Below are positions 8,571 to 17,124 of a stretch of 64,000 nucleotides of DNA, piece by piece. A model generated the notes under the pieces. That model did no database searches, was not told the DNA's origin, and saw only the letters and a program-made list of their open reading frames with translations. The DNA comes from Bacteroidales bacterium (GTDB lineage Bacteria > Bacteroidota > Bacteroidia > Bacteroidales > Marinilabiliaceae): positions 62,001 to 126,000 of the forward strand of contig SUWW01000008.1 of the NCBI GenBank assembly GCA_015061285.1. The letters are read 5' to 3'. The first letter of the stretch is position 1. Each line of letters starts with the position of its first letter. Position numbers and translations under genes: made by a program.

Positions 8571-9331
8571 AAACTAAGATTTGCATAAACACTAAGTATA
8601 GTAGCAATGCCGCACTACGTGCATTTGTCGATAATATCGACGATGAGATGAATCGTGGTGGAGAGACAATTTTTAGCGGGCGTAATATTGTGAAACGTTT
8701 TCAGATTAGTGGTTTCGATCAAACAATAATCGTTAAGCGCTTTCGCAAACCCAATGCTTTGAATCGTTTTATTTATGGTAATATTCGAGCAACGAAAGCT
8801 AAACGAGCCTATCAGAATGCATTTGAACTCATTGCGCGCGGTTTTTCTACTCCTGAGCCTTTCGCCTACGTAGAACTGAGTAGTTGTGGTGTTATGGGCG
8901 TTTGCTACTATCTCTCGAGCGAGTGTTGTTATGCTCCAATTTGCGATAAACTCAATCCGCCCGATTTCGATAAATCTATGGCCGATGCCTTTGCGAAGTT
9001 TGTGGCGCAACTTCATACTAAAGGCGTTGTGCATTGCGACTTGAATAGCACTAATGTTCTATATAATATTGAAAATGGTGATGTGAAATTTGCGCTTATC
9101 GATATAAATAGAATGAAATTCTTTGACGTGAACAAAGTTATGCCAATCGATGTGGCTCTCGATAATTTGACACTTTTTACTGGCGATATGGATGTGTTTA
9201 CGTATGTTGCTACGCGTTATGTAGATTATCGTGCTTTGCCAAAATCTACTGTCGAAAAGGCTTTAGAACGTAAGATTCGTCATGATGTTAATTATAAGCG
9301 AAAACGTAAATTTTCAAGTCTATTCAAATAA
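8567..9331 (+). CDS. Lipopolysaccharide kinase (Kdo kinase/WaaP)-like protein
   Basis: The 254-residue protein has a kinase-like fold: IIVKRFRKPNALNRFIYGNIRATKAKRAYQNAFELIARGFSTPEPFAYVE in the N-lobe, VVHCDLNSTNVL (catalytic HxDxxxxN) and ALIDINRMKF (metal-binding Asp) in the C-lobe. The layout matches the Kdo kinase/InaA/WaaP family, which phosphorylates the inner core of LPS at the inner membrane. No signal peptide. It is coupled to the GIN-domain gene by an ATGA overlap. In Bacteroidetes the sugar acceptor (Kdo) is plausible but not proven. Confidence 0.8.
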   Translation: MKTKICINTKYSSNAALRAFVDNIDDEMNRGGETIFSGRNIVKRFQISGFDQTIIVKRFRKPNALNRFIYGNIRATKAKRAYQNAFELIARGFSTPEPFAYVELSSCGVMGVCYYLSSECCYAPICDKLNPPDFDKSMADAFAKFVAQLHTKGVVHCDLNSTNVLYNIENGDVKFALIDINRMKFFDVNKVMPIDVALDNLTLFTGDMDVFTYVATRYVDYRALPKSTVEKALERKIRHDVNYKRKRKFSSLFK

Positions 9332-9348
9332 TATCCAACCATAGCATT

Positions 9349-10194
9349 ATGTACCTAATAGCAGACGCTGGTTCCACAAAAGTTGAGTGGACTTTAGCCG
9401 ATAAAGGCTCAATTGTAAAAACCGTATATACGCGAGGAATAAATCCCATACACCAATCGCAATATGAGATATATGCCATAGCCAAAGAGTGTTTCGATGC
9501 ACTTGGCGAATGCACTATCGATTCAATTCACTATTATGGTGCTGGCTGCATTGGTGGCGAGGTGAACGCGCGTGTAAAAAATTCGCTTCTCAGTGTGTCG
9601 GGTATCACGCCCGAAGCCATAACAGTAGAAAGCGATTTGATGGGTGCTGCTCGTGCGCTTAGCAATGGCGAATCAACTGTTGCCTGCATACTTGGCACAG
9701 GTTCAAATTCTTGCTATTTCGACGGCGTCGCAATAGTCGACAATGTGCCTCCGCTTGGCTATATCCTTGGTGATGAGGGTAGTGGTGCTGATATTGGTAA
9801 ACGAATTGTATCTATAGTGCTCAAAGGTCTTGTCGACGACAACTTCAAACAGGCTCTCTATACCTACGCCGAAACCGATTATGCAGGAATAATAGATAGA
9901 GTCTATCGTAAGCCCGAAGCAAATAGGTTCTTGGCAAGTTTTGCTCAGTTTGCTCATGCTCACCTCGACGACGAACGCGTTTGGAATATAGTTAGCGAAA
10001 GTTTTATGTCTTTTGTAGAGCGCAATTTGCTTAGCTATAGTTCGATACGAGAGTGCCGCTTGGCTTTTGTGGGTAGCGTCGCCTACAATTTCCGTGACGT
10101 GCTCGATGGTGTGTTGTCAAGCTACGGGCTCCAAATAGATGCTGTGCAACAGACTCCTCAGCGAGGATTGGTTGAGTTTCATAAAGAGGACTAA
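9349..10194 (+). CDS. BadF/BadG-type ATPase, N-acetylglucosamine kinase-like
   Basis: The 281-residue protein belongs to the ASKHA sugar-kinase superfamily. It starts with the phosphate-1 motif LIADAGSTKVEWTL, has VACILGTGSNSCYFDG (phosphate-2-like) and PPLGYILGDEGSGADIGKR, the signature of the BadF/BadG/GlcNAc-kinase family, and ends with a C-terminal FVGSVAYNFRDVL adenosine motif. It most likely phosphorylates an amino sugar such as N-acetylglucosamine released during cell wall turnover. It is the last gene of the DPP III operon, 17 bp after the LPS-kinase-like gene. Confidence 0.82.
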   Translation: MYLIADAGSTKVEWTLADKGSIVKTVYTRGINPIHQSQYEIYAIAKECFDALGECTIDSIHYYGAGCIGGEVNARVKNSLLSVSGITPEAITVESDLMGAARALSNGESTVACILGTGSNSCYFDGVAIVDNVPPLGYILGDEGSGADIGKRIVSIVLKGLVDDNFKQALYTYAETDYAGIIDRVYRKPEANRFLASFAQFAHAHLDDERVWNIVSESFMSFVERNLLSYSSIRECRLAFVGSVAYNFRDVLDGVLSSYGLQIDAVQQTPQRGLVEFHKED

Positions 10195-10287
10195 TTTCTT
10201 TGTTTTGTCTCTTTGCTTAGCTTTTCTATGGTGAAGCAACTCATAGAGCTTTGCTATTGATTGCTTGGTTTTTTCAGAGAGTAGAAA

Positions 10288-10320
10288 CAAAAAACCGAAG
10301 CTCTAATATTAGAACTTCGG
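10288..10320 (-). terminator. Intrinsic terminator of the tRNA-Arg gene
   Basis: CCGAAG-TCTAAT and ATTAGA-CTTCGG (10295-10320) form a nearly perfect hairpin with one mismatch. On the minus strand it is followed by TTTTTTG (10294-10288), directly downstream of the tRNA. The remaining spacer 10195-10287 shows no gene. Confidence 0.8.
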
Positions 10321-10329
10321 TCGATTGCG

Positions 10330-10403
10330 TGATACCGGAGGGGTTCGAACCCCCAATCTTCTGATCCGTAGTCAGAGGCATTATCCAATTGTGCTACGGT
10401 ACC
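10330..10403 (-). tRNA. tRNA-Arg (anticodon ACG)
   Basis: On the minus strand the acceptor halves GGTACCG and CGGTATC pair over 7 bp including one G-U. The anticodon stem TCTGA/TCAGA encloses the loop CTACGGA, giving anticodon ACG (read as ICG after deamination, for CGN arginine codons). The T arm is GGGGG-TTCGAAC-CCCTC. The discriminator is A and CCA is not encoded. A terminator lies 10 bp downstream. The 10404-10559 stretch beyond its 5' end holds no gene. Confidence 0.95.
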
Positions 10404-10559
10404 ATCACCTTTGTTTTGCGAGTGCAAAGATATATTTATTTTGTTTACGTGCTATGCGTTTGGTGTAAATATTTTGAAATGTTTTTTGCTGTATCTGTGT
10501 TTCAGGTGCTTATGTACAATATAAAATGTACATACATATCTACTGAGTAGTGTTGGAAC

Positions 10560-12617
10560 CTATAAATCGGCAAGAATCTTATAAATTTCTTTCTGTGCGC
10601 GAATCTCTTTGCCATTCCTATCAATCATGTGGTCGTTGAGGAAGCAGTCGATACGGCGGGCCTTCACGTTGTCGGACATTTGCAAGGTGAGTATATCAAT
10701 CAACTGTTTTTTTATCTCTTCGTTTTCTATAGGAAATGCACACTCTATGCGGTGATACAAATTGCGATTGAGCAAGTCCGATGAGGTGAGGTAAATTTCG
10801 TTTTTGCCACAATTGGAGAAAAACCAAATGCGCCCATGTTCGAGGAATCGGTCTACTATGCGCGTAATGGTTATGTTGCGACTGTAAGGTTGGTCGGGCA
10901 CAAGACAGCAAACACTTCGTATGATTAGGTGTATTTTTACACCAGCCATGCTCGCTTCGTAGAGTTTGTTTATGATTTCACGGTTTTGCAATCCGTTCAT
11001 CTTCAAAATTATGCAGCCCCCCAAGCCTTTTTCGGCATTTGCAATTTCGCGGTCTATCATCTCTATGAGGCGAGGTTTGAGGTTTATGCGGGTTAAGAGC
11101 AGTTTCTCAAGTTTCGGAGTTTTACTCTGATCCTCGAGAAATTGGAAAACTCGTTCGAGGTCGTTTATTATGCCATCGTCGCGAGTGAAGAGCCCATGGT
11201 CGGTGTATTGACGGGCAGTTTTCTCGTTGAAGTTGCCCGTCGATAGATATGCATAACAACTTTTGCGCACGCTGCCTTCTCGGCGTATGATAAGCGCCAT
11301 TTTGGCGTGAACTTTTAGTCCCGGAATGCTATATATAACCTTTATGCCCGACTCCTTCATGCGTTCGGCAAGTTTGATGTTGTTCTCTTCGTCGAATCGG
11401 GCTTTTAGTTCTACAAACACGGTGACTTTTTTGTTGTTGTGTGCAGCTGCAATTAGCGAGTTTACAACAGCCGAGTTTGTTGCTACGCGATACTGCGTGA
11501 CTTTTATCTCTTCAACTTTAGGATCGATGGCTGCTTCGTTGAGCAATCGAATGACGTAGTCGAACGATTGGTAAGGGTAGTGCAGTATTCGGTCGGAGCG
11601 TTTTATCTGAGCAAAGAGGCTTTCGCTCATTGGCAGATATTTAGGGTGTATCGGCTGAGGTGTATCTGCAGTTTTTTCGTCAATTATAGCTATTGGAAAC
11701 TGATCGAATTGGTGAAGGTTGAAATAGCGATTTGCTTTCACAATTTCGCTATCGTTGAAGTTGAATGTTTTTTCGAGCGCTTTGAGCAAGTCGGGGGCTA
11801 TAGTGCGATCGATGTAGAAACTTGACGGCGCGCCAATTTTGCGTCTGCCAAGGTTTTGCTTTATTTTTTGCACTATGTCGCCGCTAAAATCGTCGTCGAT
11901 GCCCAAATCTGCATCGCGCTCTACTTTTATACACCAAATGCCGTCTATTTCGTAGCCAGGAAATATATCTCCAATATTGATGCGGATAATATCGTCGAGA
12001 AAGACCATGTGGTGATGCCCATCTTCAATTTGTGGTAGCTCTACAAAACGCTTCAAATCTGTAAATGGCAGTTTTACAAGTGCATAAGTAGGCTTAGTTG
12101 AAGGCTTAGTTGAAGTTTTGTGCTTGTGCTTCTTGTATAGCTTTAGGGCAAAATATGGTCTGTTGTCGCGCAAAAATACACGTGTGTCGCGCGAAATGAT
12201 GACTGGTTGTAGATATGGTATTACTTCGCTAAAAAAGTAGTCGTGCATAAACATCAGATGCTCAGGATTGCTTGGCAATACACCATTGTAGAGTGTTACT
12301 CCGTGTTTTTCTAATCGGTTGCAAATGAGGCTTAAAATGTTGCTTAGCTCACAAATTTGTTCAGATACGATATGGTTTATTTTGGCAAGTGCAGCTTGAG
12401 GGTTAGCCACCTCTTTCATCTCTTGATTTCCCTCCACTGCATTGCGATATTCAGCTACGCGCACGTTGTAAAACTCAACCAAATTGAGCGAATAAATAGA
12501 CAAAAAACGCATGCTCTCAGCTATCGTGAGAGTTTCGTCTTTAGCCTCCTCGAGCACACGCCTATTGAAAGCCAGCCAACTTATGTCGCGGTTAAAGTAT
12601 TTTACGTTTGTGAGCAT
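10560..12617 (-). CDS. ppk1: Polyphosphate kinase 1
   Basis: The 685-residue protein has all four PPK1 domains: the N-domain opening YFNRDISWLAFNRRVLEEA, the head domain, and the two C-terminal phospholipase-D-like domains with VHAKMALIIRREG (site of the autophosphorylated histidine) and LSTGNFNEKTARQYTDHGLFTRDDGIINDL. It reversibly moves the terminal phosphate of ATP onto polyphosphate chains. Length is normal. It is single, divergent from the phosphoesterase at 12713, with a TAATTTTG promoter box on the minus strand. Confidence 0.93.
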   Translation of the reverse strand: MLTNVKYFNRDISWLAFNRRVLEEAKDETLTIAESMRFLSIYSLNLVEFYNVRVAEYRNAVEGNQEMKEVANPQAALAKINHIVSEQICELSNILSLICNRLEKHGVTLYNGVLPSNPEHLMFMHDYFFSEVIPYLQPVIISRDTRVFLRDNRPYFALKLYKKHKHKTSTKPSTKPTYALVKLPFTDLKRFVELPQIEDGHHHMVFLDDIIRINIGDIFPGYEIDGIWCIKVERDADLGIDDDFSGDIVQKIKQNLGRRKIGAPSSFYIDRTIAPDLLKALEKTFNFNDSEIVKANRYFNLHQFDQFPIAIIDEKTADTPQPIHPKYLPMSESLFAQIKRSDRILHYPYQSFDYVIRLLNEAAIDPKVEEIKVTQYRVATNSAVVNSLIAAAHNNKKVTVFVELKARFDEENNIKLAERMKESGIKVIYSIPGLKVHAKMALIIRREGSVRKSCYAYLSTGNFNEKTARQYTDHGLFTRDDGIINDLERVFQFLEDQSKTPKLEKLLLTRINLKPRLIEMIDREIANAEKGLGGCIILKMNGLQNREIINKLYEASMAGVKIHLIIRSVCCLVPDQPYSRNITITRIVDRFLEHGRIWFFSNCGKNEIYLTSSDLLNRNLYHRIECAFPIENEEIKKQLIDILTLQMSDNVKARRIDCFLNDHMIDRNGKEIRAQKEIYKILADL

Positions 12618-12637
12618 CTATGCGTGGTTTTGTGGCG

Positions 12638-12645
12638 CAAAATTA
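12638..12645 (-). promoter_or_regulatory. -7 box for ppk1
   Basis: The minus strand reads TAATTTTG here, an exact TAnnTTTG, 20 bp before the ppk1 ATG at 12617. No clear -33 TTTG was found. Confidence 0.45.
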
Positions 12646-12712
12646 CAACTATATTCGCATAAAAAAGTTTTAACATGAAAAGTCGCCCCAAACGACTACA
12701 TATTCTTGAATA

Positions 12713-13225
12713 ATGAAACGTATAGGGTTAATCTCCGATTCGCATAGCTACTTCGACGAACGCCTGCTCAAACTCTTTGCCGACCGCGACGAGGTGTGGC
12801 ATGCTGGCGATGTTGGCGACATTCGTTTGCTTAATAAACTGAAGGCATGGAAGCCGCTTCGCGCTGTTTATGGTAATATTGATGATACTCTCATTCGTGC
12901 AGAATTGCCGGAATCTCAGCGTTTTACCATTGAAGGCTTCGATGTGCTAATGACCCACATAGGCGGCTATCCTGGTAAATACTCTCCAAAAGTAAGTGAG
13001 ATTATGAGAACTAATCCGCCTACGATTTTTGTGGCTGGTCACTCGCATATATTGAAGGTTATTTACGACAAAAAATATTCTTGTCTTCACATGAATCCTG
13101 GGGCTTGCGGCATTAGCGGTTTTCACTCTGTGCGTACGGCCCTACGCTTCACTCTCGACAACGGTCAAATAAAAGATATGGAAGTTATTGAGCTTGGACC
13201 GAAAACTAGCAAAAAGCATGAATGA
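12713..13225 (+). CDS. YfcE/MJ0936-type metallophosphoesterase
   Basis: A 170-residue calcineurin-like phosphoesterase with all metal-binding blocks in order: GLISDSHSYFD, WHAGDVGD, VYGNIDD, MTHIGGYPGKY, AGHSHILKV. The family hydrolyses phosphodiesters or phosphomonoesters in the cytoplasm with Mn or Ni; the natural substrate is unknown. Its stop codon overlaps the ATG of the next gene (13218) by 8 bp, so the two are coupled. Confidence 0.9.
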   Translation: MKRIGLISDSHSYFDERLLKLFADRDEVWHAGDVGDIRLLNKLKAWKPLRAVYGNIDDTLIRAELPESQRFTIEGFDVLMTHIGGYPGKYSPKVSEIMRTNPPTIFVAGHSHILKVIYDKKYSCLHMNPGACGISGFHSVRTALRFTLDNGQIKDMEVIELGPKTSKKHE

Positions 13226-14066
13226 AAAACTAAAACAAATAAAGGATAGGTTCTTAATTCCTTGTGGCCTTGCTATAGGCGTATTAGCATCTGTTGCTGG
13301 TCTTTATTTCTATTCTTCATCTGAGGTAGAGTTTGTATGTACTACTTCTTTTGGCTTGTTTTTATATTCCTTACTAAAGGAGTTGACTCGAAATAAAGCG
13401 ACATCATTTTTTTCTACTCTTGGTATTATTGCTCTTATTTCATTCTCGCTAATTTTTGTTGATGAGAAAAAACAGGGTGAGCATTTTGAGGAATATGGAA
13501 CAATACTTACAACTGCGACTATAAAGAATATTAATAATTACAAAGGCAATCATTCGTTAGAATGTCAATATGAAACGGTATTGGGTATATACTTGAATAT
13601 AGATGTTCAATGCGCAAAAGAAATTTGTAGAGAAAAAAACGTAGGTGATAAAATTTTGATAAGGTATTCTAAGATAACTCATAATGATTATCGTGTTGTT
13701 GACTATTACCCTACGCCTCAAGAAATAGAAAAGTATAGGAGAACAGATATCCTATTGTATTCTGCAAGGTCACAAAAGATAAAAATGGCTGCCAAAGTAT
13801 ATGACAAACATCTAAAATGTGAGGATTGGGGGGCAGAAATCAATAAGTACTACTTCGTAAAAGTTCAATTCAAAGATTCTATAAGTGACTTTATTGAAAT
13901 TGATGATTTTCGTCGTCGTGATATATACGAATCACTACAAATAGGCGATACCATTATCGCAAAAATGGTTGATGGCAAGAAAAGGACGATTCAAATAATT
14001 AATTGGAAACCAACAAAAGAAGAAAAAGAGAGATACAAAAATCCAGTGCGTTTGATAGAGAAGTGA
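13218..14066 (+). CDS. Membrane protein of unknown function with two similar extracytoplasmic repeats
   Basis: Not recognised with confidence. ATG 13218 gives 282 residues; GTG 13188 would add 10 unlikely ones. The N-terminus has two to three hydrophobic segments (LIPCGLAIGVLASVAGLYFY; FVCTTSFGLFLYSLL; FFSTLGIIALISFSLIFV). After these come two beta-rich units that each end alike: VVDYYPTPQEIEKYRR and IINWKPTKEEKERYKN, each preceded by a GDKI/GDTI turn. This resembles DUF3592-like soluble domains, but that is inference. The gene is visibly AT-richer than its neighbours and has an accessory character. Confidence 0.6.
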   Translation: MNEKLKQIKDRFLIPCGLAIGVLASVAGLYFYSSSEVEFVCTTSFGLFLYSLLKELTRNKATSFFSTLGIIALISFSLIFVDEKKQGEHFEEYGTILTTATIKNINNYKGNHSLECQYETVLGIYLNIDVQCAKEICREKNVGDKILIRYSKITHNDYRVVDYYPTPQEIEKYRRTDILLYSARSQKIKMAAKVYDKHLKCEDWGAEINKYYFVKVQFKDSISDFIEIDDFRRRDIYESLQIGDTIIAKMVDGKKRTIQIINWKPTKEEKERYKNPVRLIEK

Positions 14067-14123
14067 TTTTGCTAATCTAAAGGCTCTGATTTGTAATTAT
14101 TTGTAATATAAATATATATAGCT

Positions 14124-14537
14124 ATGTGGACACAAAAGGAATTTAGTCTTCAACCTCGAAGTAGAGGTTTTCATCTGATAACGGACGAAATAGTGAAAAA
14201 CCTTCCAGAATTGCCCAATGTCGGCTTGTTACACCTCTTCATAAAACATACGTCAGCAGCGCTATCGATAAACGAAAATGCCGATCCTGATGTCCGCACC
14301 GACATGGAGTCGATTTTTTGTCGTTTGGTGAAAGAGCGCGAGCCATATTATCAGCACACTCTCGAAGGCGATGACGATATGCCAGCTCATGCTAAAAGTT
14401 CTATTGTAGGTTGTAGCGTTACAGTTCCCATCAGTAACCATCGTCTAAATATGGGCACTTGGCAAGGTATTTACTTGTGTGAATTTAGATCCCGTGGTGG
14501 TGCTCGTCGTGTGGTGGCAACAATCTGCGGCGAATAG
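14124..14537 (+). CDS. yjbQ: YjbQ/UPF0047 family protein
   Basis: The 137-residue protein is full length for the family, with LLHLFIKHTSAALSINENADPDVRTD, DDDMPAHAKSSIVGCSVTVPI and MGTWQGIYLCEFRSRGGARRVVATI. The conserved His and Asp residues (HTSA, NENAD, PAH) are all present. Family members show thiamine-phosphate synthase activity in complementation tests, hence the name secondary thiamine-phosphate synthase, but the physiological role is unclear. No thiamine genes are nearby. Confidence 0.9.
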   Translation: MWTQKEFSLQPRSRGFHLITDEIVKNLPELPNVGLLHLFIKHTSAALSINENADPDVRTDMESIFCRLVKEREPYYQHTLEGDDDMPAHAKSSIVGCSVTVPISNHRLNMGTWQGIYLCEFRSRGGARRVVATICGE

Positions 14538-14710
14538 GCAAGAGTAAAATGAAAAAGTATAAATGTAAAAGTAAAAGCGCGCGGCGTTGCCGAGGGGGTT
14601 GCTGCTTGGCAGATTTATAAAATACTTTGAATCATAGAATACGTTTCAAAGCAACGTAACTCGCTAATATATAGAAGTTTTATTTGTTAATTCTTACTTG
14701 TTAATTCTCA

Positions 14711-15466
14711 ATGAATCCAGTACTTATAACAGCAATAGGAGTTGGCGTTTCGACATTATTTGGTTCTGCGTTGGGCTTTTTCATCAACAATGTATCGCAC
14801 AAAACCAACGATACAATCATAGGGTTTTGTTCTGGTGTGATGTTGTCGGCTGCCATTTTGGGCTTGATTATGCCAGCTTTTGAAGGTGTAAGCAATGAAA
14901 TGCTTTGGCTTCCTGTATTGGGCGTCGTTGCGGGTGCATTGCTTCTAAATATTCTCGATCTTGTCACGCCTCATTTGCATCATATCACTGGCAAAGATCA
15001 GGAGGAACATGTCAACAATAGGCAACTCAATAGGGTATTGCTATTCGTTTTGGCCATTGCCTTGCATAAGTTTCCCGAAGGAATGGCTGCCGGTGTTGGT
15101 TTCAACGGCGAGAATATCGATAATGCTATGAGTGTGGCTATAGGTATATCTATACAGAATATCCCCGAAGGAATGGTTGTTATTTCTCCACTTTTGTTGG
15201 CTGGCATAAGTCGGTTACGAACGGCTCTAATTGCTGTAGCTATTGGTTTTTTAGATGTGTCAGGCGTTTTCTTTGGCTACTATTTAGGTGTGTTGTCGTT
15301 GCAGATGTTGCCGTTTATGCTTTCGCTTGCTGGTGGTGCCATGCTCTATGTGGTTAGCGATGAGATGATACCAGAATCGCATGCTCATGGCTATCAAAAA
15401 CCAGCTACGTATGCACTGCTTTTAGGGTTCGTTTTGATGATATGTATTGATAGGCTAATGTCTTGA
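14711..15466 (+). CDS. ZIP-family divalent metal transporter
   Basis: The 251-residue inner membrane protein has about eight membrane segments. The metal-binding signatures in the central helices are intact: ALHKFPEGMAAGVGF and SIQNIPEGMVVISPLL (HxxPEG and NxPEG). A His-containing loop LVTPHLHHITG lies between segments. It resembles ZupT-type transporters that bring zinc and other divalent cations into the cytoplasm. The preceding spacer 14538-14710 is AT-rich with AAAAGTA repeats and no visible gene. It is followed by the TSCPD gene 31 bp away. Confidence 0.88.
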   Translation: MNPVLITAIGVGVSTLFGSALGFFINNVSHKTNDTIIGFCSGVMLSAAILGLIMPAFEGVSNEMLWLPVLGVVAGALLLNILDLVTPHLHHITGKDQEEHVNNRQLNRVLLFVLAIALHKFPEGMAAGVGFNGENIDNAMSVAIGISIQNIPEGMVVISPLLLAGISRLRTALIAVAIGFLDVSGVFFGYYLGVLSLQMLPFMLSLAGGAMLYVVSDEMIPESHAHGYQKPATYALLLGFVLMICIDRLMS

Positions 15467-15497
15467 TGCAGAATTAATAATATTTTATTATATAAAG

Positions 15498-15764
15498 ATG
15501 AAGAGAAGATTTTATACGCAAGGTATTTGTTGTAAAGCTTTCGATATTGAAGTAGAAGATGGCAAGGTGAAAAGTGTGAAATACTATGGAGGTTGTAGTG
15601 GTAATGGTCAGGGAATAAGCAGCCTTGTTGTAGGCATGTCAGTAGATGATGTGATAAGTAGATTGAAGGGAATTAATTGTGGAGGAAAAGGCACTTCGTG
15701 TCCCGACCAACTGGCGTGTGCATTGGAGCATTTTGAAAGAGGCGAAATGGTAAAAGAGAGTTGA
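15498..15764 (+). CDS. TSCPD-domain protein (TIGR03905 type)
   Basis: The 88-residue protein is a stand-alone TSCPD domain: YTQGICCKAFDIEVEDGKVKSVKYYGGCSGNGQGISSLVVGM, followed by GKGTSCPDQLACAL. The conserved cysteines (ICC, GGCSGN, TSCPDQLAC) suggest metal binding, as in the C-terminal domain of class II ribonucleotide reductases where TSCPD is also found. The function of the stand-alone form is unknown. It may be cotranscribed with the ZIP transporter. Confidence 0.88.
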   Translation: MKRRFYTQGICCKAFDIEVEDGKVKSVKYYGGCSGNGQGISSLVVGMSVDDVISRLKGINCGGKGTSCPDQLACALEHFERGEMVKES

Positions 15765-15793
15765 CAATTTGCAATTGATAATTGTCAACTCTC
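15756..15793. terminator. Hairpin between convergent TSCPD and djlA genes
   Basis: GAGAGTTGACAATT (15756-15769) is exactly inverted at 15780-15793, with a 10-nt loop. It overlaps the last codons of the TSCPD gene and is followed by AATTAATTATTTTA. It probably ends transcription from one or both sides, though the T runs are weak. Confidence 0.55.
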
Positions 15794-15799
15794 AATTAA

Positions 15800-16534
15800 T
15801 TATTTTATCCCTCGAGCCTTACAAATTTTCTCGTAGGCTTCTTGCACCTTGCGGAAAGTCTCTTCTGCGCGTTTTTCAACGTCGGCACCCATACCTGCCA
15901 CTTTGTCGGGGTGATATTTCATAGCCATTGTTCGATAGGCCTTTTTCACTTCGGCATCGGTAGCCGATTTGTCTATTTGAAGCACTTTGTAGGCCGCATC
16001 GAGATTGTCGGCTGAGGCGAAAGTGCCAAATATCGACTGAGCATCGGCTGATGTTATACCAATAGAAGCAGCAATACGACTTACAATCTGAGCCTCTTCG
16101 TCGGTTACAACGCCATCGGCTTGCGCTATACCATAGAGAATTTGTAGAATTATAAGGCGCGAGTTGTAGTCGAGATGGTGACGAATATTACTTGCTGCTA
16201 TATGTACGTTGATGTCTGTTTTGAGTATGTCGCGCAGTTTTAGCAATGCACTTTGTGCACGCTGCACACCAAAGACTTCGATGAGTTTCGTTTTTACGAA
16301 TTCGAGCTCAATTTTTCTGACATGACCATCGGCACGCATCGTCACGGCAATAAGCTGAAGTAGAGCCGTTTCAAAATCTCCTTGGCGGTTGTGTCCATAC
16401 TCATAATTAGGATTATAGTATGAATAGCTGCGGTTGTAGGTAGAATCGCCTTGACCGTTAGTGTTGCCGCCCGAGAGATTTTTTATGAGCGTGTATATAA
16501 GCCAAAATATCAGTAGTGAACTCAAGAAGCCCAT
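15800..16534 (-). CDS. DjlA-like co-chaperone (TerB-like plus J domain)
   Basis: The 244-residue protein has one N-terminal membrane segment (SSLLIFWLIYTLIKNL), a Tyr/Asn-rich linker, a TerB-like helical domain (about residues 52-165, LIAVTMRADGHVRKIELEFVK and ADGVVTDEEAQIVSRIAASIG) and a C-terminal J domain (about 178-244) with the HPD motif in MAMKYHPDKV. The J domain would stimulate DnaK ATPase near the inner membrane. It overlaps the end of coaE by 13 bp and is the last gene of the nusB operon. Confidence 0.88.
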   Translation of the reverse strand: MGFLSSLLIFWLIYTLIKNLSGGNTNGQGDSTYNRSYSYYNPNYEYGHNRQGDFETALLQLIAVTMRADGHVRKIELEFVKTKLIEVFGVQRAQSALLKLRDILKTDINVHIAASNIRHHLDYNSRLIILQILYGIAQADGVVTDEEAQIVSRIAASIGITSADAQSIFGTFASADNLDAAYKVLQIDKSATDAEVKKAYRTMAMKYHPDKVAGMGADVEKRAEETFRKVQEAYEKICKARGIK

Positions 16535-17124
16535 GATGTCAATTTTTCGTGAATATTAAGTATGTCGTTTATAATGAAATGCTTGTCGTCGGGGCTAATT
16601 ACGAAGTCGGCTTTAGCAACAATTTCGTTGTCGCTTATTTGGTTCGAAATACGTTCCATCACCATTTCGCGGCTCGAATTGTCGCGTAGCATTGTGCGTT
16701 CTACGCGTTCCTCCAATGGCACCGACACGGCAATAATCTTGTCCATATACGACTCCATTGTAGTGCCAATCATAATAGCAGCCTCGCATATTACGTACGA
16801 TTTGCCTTCTGAAGCCATTTCTTCGCTCCATTTCTGGAAATCTCTACCCACAGCGGGGTGAATGAGTTTGTTTACCGACTCAAGTTTCTTTTTGTCGTTG
16901 AAGATTACCGAAGCCATCATTTTTCGGTCTACAACGCCGTCTACGATAGCATTCTTGCCAATAATCTCTATTAGAGAGCGTTGAATGTCTGCGTCGCTAT
17001 CCATCAATTGCTTTGCTCGCTTGTCGCAATTGTAAACAGGGACGCCGAGTGTTGTAAAAAGTTGGGCTATAGTGGTCTTGCCACTACCTATGCCACCAGT
17101 TAAGCCAATTCTTTTCATCTTCAT
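16522..17124 (-). CDS. coaE: Dephospho-CoA kinase
   Basis: The 200-residue protein starts KRIGLTGGIGSGKTTIAQLF with a perfect P-loop and has the CoaE block YNCDKRAKQLMDSDADIQRSL, ihpaVGRDFQKW and a lid region ERVERTMLRDNSSREMVMERI. It phosphorylates dephospho-CoA with ATP in the last step of CoA synthesis in the cytoplasm. ATGA overlap with ybbR upstream and 13 bp overlap with djlA downstream place it firmly in the operon. Confidence 0.94.
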   Translation of the reverse strand: MKMKRIGLTGGIGSGKTTIAQLFTTLGVPVYNCDKRAKQLMDSDADIQRSLIEIIGKNAIVDGVVDRKMMASVIFNDKKKLESVNKLIHPAVGRDFQKWSEEMASEGKSYVICEAAIMIGTTMESYMDKIIAVSVPLEERVERTMLRDNSSREMVMERISNQISDNEIVAKADFVISPDDKHFIINDILNIHEKLTSWAS

